Origin: Albidovulum sp.
GTDB taxonomy: Bacteria; Pseudomonadota; Alphaproteobacteria; Rhodobacterales; Rhodobacteraceae
Direction: 5' to 3'
Length of the DNA: 64,000 bases
NCBI GenBank assembly: GCA_028823855.1
Contig: JAPPFL010000067.1
Span: 1 to 64,000 of the forward strand
The position numbers were made by a program, and so were the translations under genes. Shown in pieces: positions 57,288-64,000 of this stretch. Numbering within the stretch: position 1 is the first letter of the stretch; each line of letters begins with the position of its first letter. Below the pieces are notes generated by a model. It worked only from the letters and a program-made list of their open reading frames with translations. It did not search any database and had not been told where the DNA came from.

Positions 57288-59034
57288 GATCATCCGCGCT
57301 CGAGTCGTGGCCGGCGCCTTCGATACGGCGGCCGAGGAGATGTCGGCCACCGTCACGCGGACAGCTCGCTCGCCGATATTCAACGAAGCCCACGATTTTA
57401 CAACCGGCATATTCGATTTCCATGATGGCAAGGCGCGGCTCATCGCCCAGGCGCCGGGCTGCACGTTGCACCTTTATGCGATCTGCTCTGCTGTCCAGGC
57501 CGCGCTTGAAGCGTTTCGCAACGACCTGCATCCGGGAGACGTGATCCTTGCTTCCGATCCGTTTCACGGAGGCACCCATATCCCCGACAACTGCATCATC
57601 CTACCGGTCTTTGCCGACCGCAAGCCGGTATTCATCCCGGTCGTCCGCGCGCATTTTGCGGATAGCGGCGGGCCGGTCGCCGGCGGTTACAACCCGGCTG
57701 CGCGCGACATCTGGCAGGACGGCGTGATAGTCCCCCCTCTGAAACTCTATCGGAAGGGCGAGCGACGCCAGGACATTCTTGACCTGATCATCGCAAACAA
57801 CCGAGTCGAGCAATGGCTGATCGGCGACCTCGCCGCCATGCGCGGCGCCTGCCTGACGGCGGAAAAGAGCATCACGCGGTTACTTGACAGGGTGGGTCTG
57901 GCCGGAACCCGAGCGGCAATCGAAGACAATATTGCTTATGTCGAACGCCGCGTCCGGGCCGAGATAGAGAGCTGGCCCGATGGCGACTACGCGGCTGAGA
58001 CCTTCGTCGACCATGACTACCAGGGCGACCACGACATCCGCATCGCCTGCACCGTGCGTGTCCGCGGCTCAGACCTGACCTTCGATTTCACCGGAACCGA
58101 TCCCGAGGTAGACGGCTTCGTGAATTCCACGCTCGCAAACACGCTTAGCTTCGTCTTTGTTGCCATCGCCTCTTGCATCGACGAGGACGTAACGGTGAAC
58201 GAGGGCTATATCGCGCCCGTGACAGTGATCGCTCCGGAGGGCACCATCGTTAACCCGCGCCACCCGAAACCGGTGGGCAACTGCACTTGCATCTGCGGAG
58301 CGGAGATTGCCGAGGTCGCGCTGCTTGCGCTTTCGCAATGCGCTCCGACCCGCGTGGGCGTCAATTGTCACAAGCTGCCGCTTGCCTATTCGTCTGGCAA
58401 GTACGAGGACGGAAAGCCTTGGATTTCGCTCAATTTCCATGGCTATACCGGAGGTGCGGGTGCGGCCTACGGAACGGATGGATGGGGGCTTTACCCGCCG
58501 CTAATGACCGGGGTCATCCTGCCATCAATCGAAATGAACGAACTTCAGTACCCGATTCGGATCGAGCGCCACGAATACCACCCCGATACTGAGGGCCCGG
58601 GCCGCTGGCGCGGTGCGCCGGGCGTGTCGACGCGAATCCGATTTCTCGCTCCAAGCATCACCAACGCCATGCTCGCTGGTGTTCGCCACCCGACGAAAGG
58701 CTTTTGCGGCGGCGACGATGGTCCGCCCAACGCTCTGACACTGTCCGCGCCGGACGGGACGCGGTCCCCGGTGACCGAGGTTGCCTACAACCGCGCGCTG
58801 CCGGCCGGCAGCGCTATCGAATTCCTCCGCGCCGGCGGCGGAGGGTGGGGACCGGCAACCGACCGCCCGGCCGGGGAAGTGCTGGCCGACATCGCCAACG
58901 GCTGTATTACGCCGGACCGCGCCGCGCTTGCCTATGGCGTGGTTTCGAGATCCGGCGGGCGGGAGGTCGACGAGAAGGCGACCGAGATCAGGCGAGCTTC
59001 CATGCGGGCGGCGGGGCCGTCCGCGTCAAACTAG
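57274..59034 (+). CDS. Hydantoinase subunit B (HyuB type)
   Basis: A 586-residue HyuB protein of normal length. Signature segments are ARSPIFNEAHDFTTGIFD, DVILASDPFHGGTHIPDN, the His/Asp site ARDIWQDGVIVPPLKLYRKG, PVGNCTCICGAEIAEV and PGRWRGAPGVSTRIRF, and RAGGGGWGPATDRPA near the C terminus. It starts at ATG 57274 inside the end of the short HyuB gene. With HyuA it should form the catalytic ATP-dependent amidohydrolase. The binding-protein gene follows 18 bases later, indicating that uptake and hydrolysis are co-expressed. Confidence 0.93.
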   Translation: MLGSEIIRARVVAGAFDTAAEEMSATVTRTARSPIFNEAHDFTTGIFDFHDGKARLIAQAPGCTLHLYAICSAVQAALEAFRNDLHPGDVILASDPFHGGTHIPDNCIILPVFADRKPVFIPVVRAHFADSGGPVAGGYNPAARDIWQDGVIVPPLKLYRKGERRQDILDLIIANNRVEQWLIGDLAAMRGACLTAEKSITRLLDRVGLAGTRAAIEDNIAYVERRVRAEIESWPDGDYAAETFVDHDYQGDHDIRIACTVRVRGSDLTFDFTGTDPEVDGFVNSTLANTLSFVFVAIASCIDEDVTVNEGYIAPVTVIAPEGTIVNPRHPKPVGNCTCICGAEIAEVALLALSQCAPTRVGVNCHKLPLAYSSGKYEDGKPWISLNFHGYTGGAGAAYGTDGWGLYPPLMTGVILPSIEMNELQYPIRIERHEYHPDTEGPGRWRGAPGVSTRIRFLAPSITNAMLAGVRHPTKGFCGGDDGPPNALTLSAPDGTRSPVTEVAYNRALPAGSAIEFLRAGGGGWGPATDRPAGEVLADIANGCITPDRAALAYGVVSRSGGREVDEKATEIRRASMRAAGPSASN

Positions 59035-59052
59035 ACCTAGAAGGAGACAGAC

Positions 59053-60606
59053 ATGAACGATACTTTCAGACTTGCCTGCGCCACGGCAATCTTGGCGGCT
59101 CCGGCATTCGCGGATGGCCACGGCCCTTTTGTCGTGAATACCGTCCAGCCGCCCTCGACCCTTGATCCAGCCTTCGCCTGCGACATTGTCGGCAACGGCT
59201 ACATGGCCCCGCTCTACGCGCCGCTCGTGACATATGGGCGGCAGAGCTATCATGGCCCCGAGGGCGTTACCGTGACTGCGGAGAACGAACAGGACATCAT
59301 CCCGGCGCTTGCCGAGAGCTGGTCAGTCAGCGACGACGGACTAGTTTACATGTTCACCATCCGTGAAGGCGCGGCCTTCGCCAGCGGCAATCCGATTGAC
59401 GGCGCCGCCGTGGCGGCCTCGCTTGCCCGGGCCTGGCAATCCGGCGCCTGCGGCACGTATTACATGGAGGCTGGGAATTTCGGGAACACGCAAAGCATCG
59501 ATGCCGAGGGCAATACAGTTACGATTACGCTTGCCGCGCCGGAACCGCTGTTAATCCACGCGCTGACGCAGCCGAACCTGTCAATCGTCGACACCGCAGT
59601 AGTCGAAGAGATGGGCGGCGCGGGCTGGCTCGCCACCAATGCCGCGGCCTCCGGCCCGTACATGCTCGAAAGCTACGAGCCTGGCGTGCAGGCTGTCTTT
59701 GCCGCCAACCCGTACTATTTCGGCGAGGCGCCGTTGGAGCCCGAGGTGGTTGTCAACTGGATTTCCGATCCCACTGCGCTTCTTCTTCAAGCCCGGAACG
59801 GCGCGGCCGACGTGACGCTCGGACTGCCGAAGCAGATGGTTGCGGAACTTGCCGGCGAGATGACAGTGGTCGAAGTGCCTTCGCCCCGATTCATGATTGC
59901 CGCTCTTCCCAATAAGGTTGCACCGTTTGACAACCCGACTTTCCGTGAAGCGCTAAGCTATGCCACGCCCTACGCCGCGATCATGGACTCGGTTGCGAGG
60001 GGTTATGGAGAGGCATTCTTCGGACCATTCCCGCCGCATTTCGATGCTTACGACGCTGCAATCGGAGGACCGCGCTCCTTCAACATGGAACGCGCTATGA
60101 CGCTTCTCGCGGAAAGCGGTGTCGAGGGACCGGTCAGCCTTAAGATGGTGGTGATCGAGGGCAATGCAGAGCAGGATCAGATCGCTACGATTCTGCAGGG
60201 CGCGTGGAGCCAGCTCGGCATCGTGGTTTCGGTTTCGCGGCTATCGGCCGCGGCGTACGTAGAGGTCATTTCCACGCCTGAGAAAACATCCGCGATCCTT
60301 CGATTTGACGGGCCCTCGCTTGCTGATCCGGCATGGCTTCTTAGCTACGACATGCGCTGCCAATCGGCCTTCAACCAGTCGAACTACTGCAACGAGGCGG
60401 CGGAGGGGCTCCTGAACGAGGCTCTCGCTATCGACAATCTTGCCGACCGCCAACCGCTCTGGAACCGGATCGCGGAGATCTGGGTCGGCGACGCGCCGCG
60501 AATTCCGCTTTACGCGGATACGTTTACCGCTGTGCTGGACAATGACGTGACGGCCTGGGATTTCGCGCAGGACGGTCCGTTTGATTTGCAGAACTGGGGC
60601 CGTTGA
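59053..60606 (+). CDS. ABC transporter substrate-binding protein, family 5 (dipeptide type)
   Basis: A 517-residue periplasmic protein with a signal peptide (to about residue 20, ending PAFA) and the DppA/OppA-type fold: LDPAFACDIVGNGYMAPLYAPL, PALAESWSVSDDGLVYMFTIREGAAFASGNPIDGAAV, and the hinge region NKVAPFDNPTFREALSYATPY. Family 5 proteins bind peptides, nickel, glutathione or cyclic and opine-like compounds. Given the hydantoinase genes upstream, a cyclic amide or derivative is plausible (inference). AAGGAG lies before the ATG. Confidence 0.93.
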   Translation: MNDTFRLACATAILAAPAFADGHGPFVVNTVQPPSTLDPAFACDIVGNGYMAPLYAPLVTYGRQSYHGPEGVTVTAENEQDIIPALAESWSVSDDGLVYMFTIREGAAFASGNPIDGAAVAASLARAWQSGACGTYYMEAGNFGNTQSIDAEGNTVTITLAAPEPLLIHALTQPNLSIVDTAVVEEMGGAGWLATNAAASGPYMLESYEPGVQAVFAANPYYFGEAPLEPEVVVNWISDPTALLLQARNGAADVTLGLPKQMVAELAGEMTVVEVPSPRFMIAALPNKVAPFDNPTFREALSYATPYAAIMDSVARGYGEAFFGPFPPHFDAYDAAIGGPRSFNMERAMTLLAESGVEGPVSLKMVVIEGNAEQDQIATILQGAWSQLGIVVSVSRLSAAAYVEVISTPEKTSAILRFDGPSLADPAWLLSYDMRCQSAFNQSNYCNEAAEGLLNEALAIDNLADRQPLWNRIAEIWVGDAPRIPLYADTFTAVLDNDVTAWDFAQDGPFDLQNWGR

Positions 60607-60617
60607 GCGCGAATTCG

Positions 60618-60638
60618 GGCGAGGAGGGCCGCCTCGCC
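60618..60638 (+). terminator. Hairpin after the dipeptide-type binding-protein gene
   Basis: GGCGAGG (60618-60624), a seven-base loop, CCTCGCC (60632-60638): a perfect 7-bp stem 12 bases after the stop and before the permease genes. It has no T-run. It is the third binding-protein gene in this window with such a hairpin directly behind it. Confidence 0.55.
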
Positions 60639-60661
60639 TGACAACGAAGTAGGGGACAGGC

Positions 60662-61480
60662 GTGGAACAAGGTGGATACCGGTCTCTTAGAATTCCCGCC
60701 GTCCTCTGCCTAGCACTCGCCGCCGTTGTACTCGGCGGCGGCTTGTTCTGGCCGCTCGATCCGCTGGCGATGGATTTCACTACGACCCTCGCGGCCCCTT
60801 CTCTAGCCCATCCCATGGGCACCGACGCGACCGGCCGCGACGTGCTGGCCCGGTTTCTCGCCGGCGGACGGCTGTCGCTTCTCGTCGGTACGGTCGTCAT
60901 GTTCGGCGGGCTCGTCCCCGGCGCTCTGCTCGGACTCCTTGCGGCACGAACCGGTGGGGCTCTCGACCTCATCTTGATGCGGATCATCGACGGGATAGCC
61001 GCTTTTCCGCCGATTCTGCTCGCCATGGCAGTCGCCATCGGCCTCGGCGGCGGGCTATGGACGGCGGTGCTCGGCGTTGCGATCTCCACCTTGCCCTTCT
61101 ACGCGCGCCTCATGCGGTCTGAGGTGCTGCGCGTCCAGTCCTACCCATTCGTCGAGGCGGCGGAGTCTATGGGCGCGTCCCCCGGCTTCATCCTTGTCTG
61201 GCATATTGCGCCCCATGCCGGCTCGACGATGCTCGTGCAGAGCGCCTCCGTCTTCGGCTACGCTATCATCACGCTCGCCGGTCTCGGATTTGTCGGTCTC
61301 GGCGCGCAGATTCCAACTCCCGAGTGGGGCGTGATGATTACCGGAGGCATGCAATATGCCCTAACCGGGCAGTGGTGGCTAACGATCTTCCCTGGCTTCG
61401 GCATCCTGTTCGCCGTGGTTGCCACGAACCTTCTCGCCGACCGGCTTTCGGATGTTCTGGGGGGGCGGGGCGATGCCTAA
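60662..61480 (+). CDS. ABC transporter permease, DppC type
   Basis: A 272-residue DppC/OppC-type permease starting at GTG, with AGGGGA upstream. The N-terminal membrane helix (about 10-30), the conserved HPMGTDATGRDVLARFLAGG segment and the EAA-type loop FVEAAESMGASPGFILVWHIAPH are intact. It overlaps the next permease by 8 bases. The order permease C before B is reversed from the common Dpp order. Confidence 0.92.
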   Translation: MEQGGYRSLRIPAVLCLALAAVVLGGGLFWPLDPLAMDFTTTLAAPSLAHPMGTDATGRDVLARFLAGGRLSLLVGTVVMFGGLVPGALLGLLAARTGGALDLILMRIIDGIAAFPPILLAMAVAIGLGGGLWTAVLGVAISTLPFYARLMRSEVLRVQSYPFVEAAESMGASPGFILVWHIAPHAGSTMLVQSASVFGYAIITLAGLGFVGLGAQIPTPEWGVMITGGMQYALTGQWWLTIFPGFGILFAVVATNLLADRLSDVLGGRGDA

Positions 61481-62495
61481 GCTTATCGCTTCGCGATTGC
61501 TGACCTCGATACTCGCGCTTCTGGGGGCCGCGGCATTCGCCTTCATCGCCATCCGCGTCGCCCCTGGAGACGCAGCGCGACTGACACTCGGCGCCTTCGC
61601 CACCGACGAAGCCATCGCCTCACTTCGCGTCGAGATGGGCCTCGACCGGCCCCTGCCTGTGCAATTTTGGATCTATCTCCAAGATTTCGTCACCGGCGAT
61701 TGGGGCAGGTCCTACAGTCTTGGCCAGCCGGTATCCCAGCTCTTGGCGTCTCGATTTCCGGCGACGCTGGAACTTGGCCTCTACGCCTTCGCCATGGCTT
61801 TTTCAGCGGCGCTTGCCATGGCCCTTTGGGGAGCCCATCGCCAGACGCCCTTCTCCGAACGCCTCCCGCAGCGACTGGCACTCTTCGCGCTCGGCGTTCC
61901 CCAATTCTGGTTCGGGCTTGTGAGCCTGATGATCGGCTTCGAGCTCCTAGGCCTGTTCCCTGGCCCGGTCGGGCGCCTGCCGCCGGGTATGGACGCTCCA
62001 GGCGGTCCTACCGGTCTGTTTACTATCGACGCGCTGCTTGTCGGCGAGATCGGGACTTTCGCTGCCGCATTCCACCACCTGATCTTGCCCGCTGCCACGC
62101 TGGCCCTGTTGCCCTTCGGCTTTCTCTACCGATTGCTGCGCGCCAATCTTGCCGACATGTCCGACGCCTCATTTGCGCTCGTTGCGCGCGCTCATGGCCA
62201 ATCACGCCTGAGGGTCTTGCTCAAGACGCTCTTGCCCAATGCAATCATTCCGACGCTTACAGCCTCGGGCCTGATCTTCGGCCAACTCCTCGCTGGATCG
62301 GTGCTAGTAGAACGCGTCTTCAACTGGCCGGGCGCCGGAGCGCTTGTGACACAGGGAGTGCTGACGCAGGACTATTCGGTTGTTCAGACATTCATCCTGT
62401 TGTCCGCCGCCGTCTACATCGTCACCAACCTCCTCGTCGACATCGTTGCAGCCCTGATCGACCCGCGGCTGAGATCGGGGGGATTGCAGCGATGA
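61473..62495 (+). CDS. ABC transporter permease, DppB type
   Basis: A 340-residue DppB-type permease. Its N terminus has RLLTSILALLGAAAFAFIAI and RVAPGDAARLTLG; the PLPVQFWIYLQDFVTGDWGRSY segment and the loop FALVARAHGQSRLRVLLKTLLPNA follow; the C-terminal VERVFNWPGAGALV is diagnostic. I use ATG 61473 rather than the upstream frame from 61419. The ATPase gene begins inside its stop (ATGA). Confidence 0.92.
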   Translation: MPKLIASRLLTSILALLGAAAFAFIAIRVAPGDAARLTLGAFATDEAIASLRVEMGLDRPLPVQFWIYLQDFVTGDWGRSYSLGQPVSQLLASRFPATLELGLYAFAMAFSAALAMALWGAHRQTPFSERLPQRLALFALGVPQFWFGLVSLMIGFELLGLFPGPVGRLPPGMDAPGGPTGLFTIDALLVGEIGTFAAAFHHLILPAATLALLPFGFLYRLLRANLADMSDASFALVARAHGQSRLRVLLKTLLPNAIIPTLTASGLIFGQLLAGSVLVERVFNWPGAGALVTQGVLTQDYSVVQTFILLSAAVYIVTNLLVDIVAALIDPRLRSGGLQR

Positions 62496-63328
62496 CTGCG
62501 CTTCTCGAGATCAAAGAGCTCTCCGTGCGCTTCGGCGCCACGGCCGCGCTCCGAAGTATTTCGTTCAATTTCGCGGCCGGCGCGCAACTTGTCATCGTCG
62601 GCGAGAGCGGCTCGGGGAAATCCACGCTCGGCCTTTCCATCCTCGGGCTCCTTCCACGAACGGCTGAAGTAATAGGAAAGGTCCGGTTCCGCGGCGCCGA
62701 ACTCCCTGTCGAAGACGACCGCGCCATGAACCGCATTCGAGGCGATAGCATCGGTTTCATCCACCAGGATCCGATGTCGGCCTTCAGCCCGGTCCATACG
62801 ATCGGCACGCATTTGTTCCGCGCCTTTCGCGCCAACCATCCAGGCAGCACAAGGCGCGAGGCGGAGGCCGCCGCGATCCGGCTCCTCGACGAAGTCCAGA
62901 TTTCCCGGGCGCGCGAGCGGCTCGACCATTACCCGCACCAATATTCGGGCGGCATGCTCCAGCGCGTGATGATCGCCGCGGCGCTGATTGGCAACCCTGC
63001 GCTCTTGATCGCGGACGAGCCGACTACGGCGCTCGACGCCACTACGCAAGCGTCGGTTCTGAGAGTGCTGGCAAACAGCGTCTCGGATCGCGGCATGAGC
63101 CTGATGCTCATCACGCACGATCTCGGCGTAGTGGCTGAGGTCGCGACGGATGTCGCAGTAATGTATGGCGGCCGTCTGATCCAGTATTTGCCTATAGCCG
63201 ACCTGCCCGCCGCGGCGCATCCCTATACCCAGGCCCTCCTAAAAGCGAGGCCCTCTTTCGGAAGGCGAGGGCACAGGCTGCCGACTATCGCCGACCTCCT
63301 ACCCGCTGGATGGGACGCCGATGCTTGA
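62492..63328 (+). CDS. Dipeptide-type ABC transporter ATPase, DppD type
   Basis: A 278-residue ATPase. Walker [10 protein letters not shown], the Q-loop [14 protein letters not shown], the signature [15 protein letters not shown], Walker [13 protein letters not shown] and the H-loop [13 protein letters not shown] are intact, and a short oligopeptide-type C-terminal tail ([14 protein letters not shown]) is present. The tail normally contains a Cys-rich iron-sulfur site in DppD proteins; I do not see these cysteines here. The next ATPase begins inside its end (ATGCTTGA). Confidence 0.92.
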   Translation: MTALLEIKELSVRFGATAALRSISFNFAAGAQLVIVGESGSGKSTLGLSILGLLPRTAEVIGKVRFRGAELPVEDDRAMNRIRGDSIGFIHQDPMSAFSPVHTIGTHLFRAFRANHPGSTRREAEAAAIRLLDEVQISRARERLDHYPHQYSGGMLQRVMIAAALIGNPALLIADEPTTALDATTQASVLRVLANSVSDRGMSLMLITHDLGVVAEVATDVAVMYGGRLIQYLPIADLPAAAHPYTQALLKARPSFGRRGHRLPTIADLLPAGWDADA

Positions 63329-64000
63329 GCTCCAAGCTGTCCGCAAGAGCTTCGGCGGAGCCGGTATTTTCGGGAAAGCGCGACTAAAAACCCTGGCCGT
63401 CGCCGATATCAGCTTGACTCTTGGAACCGGCCAGACACTTGGAATCGTCGGCGAAAGCGGTTCGGGAAAGTCGACGCTCGCACGCATCGCGCTGCGGCTG
63501 ATCGCGCCCGATGCGGGCCACGTCATTTTCGAGGGCAATCGCGTAACGCACCTCAGTGGCCTCGCGCTTATTCCCTTCCGCAGAGCGGTCCAGCCGGTTT
63601 TCCAGGATGCAGCGGGTGCGCTCGACCCCCGCATGAAGGTCCGCCGCATTCTTTCGGAACCGCTTGTCCTGAGGAAGGATGTCGCGCGATCCGACTGGCC
63701 GGGCCGCATCGACAGGATCATGGAAGCCGTCGGCTTGCCTCTCGAGTTGCTCGGGCGCCGCCCCGGCACGCTGTCGGGCGGCCAGCGACAACGAGTAGGT
63801 ATCGCTCGGGCCCTCCTGATGGAGCCCAAGGTCCTGATCCTCGACGAGCCCGTCTCCGCGCTCGACGTCTCGGTGCAGGCGCAGATCCTGAATCTTCTCG
63901 TCGATCTGCAGCGGGACTTTGGCCTGTCCTATCTTTTCGTGACCCATGACCTCGCCGTCGCCGAGTATTTCTGCGACGACATCCTGGTGATGCATCTCGG
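63321..64000 (+). CDS. Dipeptide-type ABC transporter ATPase, DppF type (cut by window end)
   Basis: Starts at ATG 63321, overlapping the previous stop, and runs open to the right edge, so at least 226 residues are visible and the C terminus is missing. Walker [14 protein letters not shown], the Q-loop VQPVFQDAAGALDPRM, the signature LSGGQRQRVGIARAL, Walker B VLILDEPVSALDVSVQ and the H-loop YLFVTHDLAVAEYF are present. It is the second ATPase of the heterodimeric pair that powers the DppB/C-type permeases. Confidence 0.93.
   Translation, partial: MLELQAVRKSFGGAGIFGKARLKTLAVADISLTLGTGQTLGIVGESGSGKSTLARIALRLIAPDAGHVIFEGNRVTHLSGLALIPFRRAVQPVFQDAAGALDPRMKVRRILSEPLVLRKDVARSDWPGRIDRIMEAVGLPLELLGRRPGTLSGGQRQRVGIARALLMEPKVLILDEPVSALDVSVQAQILNLLVDLQRDFGLSYLFVTHDLAVAEYFCDDILVMHL

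Overview
This window looks like chromosomal DNA of an alphaproteobacterium. The evidence is the block DUF1285 / MoxR ATPase / DUF58 / DUF4159 / GATase-like membrane protein, a short zf-CHCC zinc protein (relative of a complex I accessory subunit), a homodimeric AceE-like TPP enzyme and alphaproteobacterial-type ABC operons. I cannot name the species. No rRNA, tRNA or CRISPR array was recognised. Intergenic DNA is unusually abundant and carries many broken transposase genes.

Region by region. (a) 0.5-17.2 kb, housekeeping: an AraC/O6-methylguanine methyltransferase fusion divergent from nth, then adenosine kinase, a HIT hydrolase, an FAD oxidoreductase, an SRPBCC protein, zf-CHCC protein, polA, DUF1285, and the MoxR-DUF58-DUF4159-GATase cluster. 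(b) 18.1-20.7 kb, a small defence islet: an IS1595-type transposase remnant, an MT-A70 methyltransferase overlapping a BglII-type restriction enzyme, and a broken HNH nuclease gene. (c) 21.1-23.5 kb: an AceE-like enzyme on the minus strand. (d) 24.5-31.5 kb: a carbohydrate-type ABC uptake operon that also encodes a NIF3-like metal protein and a THI5/NMT1-like protein lacking a signal peptide. (e) 31.8-33.7 kb, a transposase graveyard (IS4, IS21, IS1634 remnants) that also holds a decayed copy of the end of the 15.1-17.2 kb gene. (f) 34.3-41.2 kb, the most interesting part: a catabolic cluster of an HpaB/TftD-type FADH2 monooxygenase, a flavin reductase fused to a LysR-type ligand-binding domain, RidA, DUF1028, a LysR regulator, and a fusion of a PcpC/LinD-like glutathione transferase with an intradiol (hydroxyquinol-type) ring-cleavage dioxygenase. 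A flotillin and an Asp-box propeller protein follow. (g) 45.5-46.2 kb: a second IS21 remnant, inverted relative to the first, so the catabolic cluster lies between two decayed copies. (h) 47.0-51.7 kb: a polar amino acid ABC transporter operon ending in an atypical cytochrome P450. (i) 52.5-53.3 kb: an IS1182 remnant. (j) 53.8 kb to the right edge: a hydantoinase/oxoprolinase operon (one HyuA-type and two HyuB-type subunits) continuing without a break into a dipeptide-type ABC transporter, whose last ATPase is cut by the window end.

How the parts may work together: regions d, f, h and j read as four uptake or catabolic modules set among housekeeping genes and IS debris. The proposed pathway in f (inference) is: the monooxygenase hydroxylates a phenol, possibly halogenated, using FADH2 from a reductase whose activity may be gated by an aromatic effector; the GST domain then removes a substituent or reduces a quinone using glutathione, and the fused dioxygenase opens the ring; RidA would remove reactive by-products. 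The ligand domain of the reductase resembles that of the cluster's LysR regulator, which suggests both sense the same compound.
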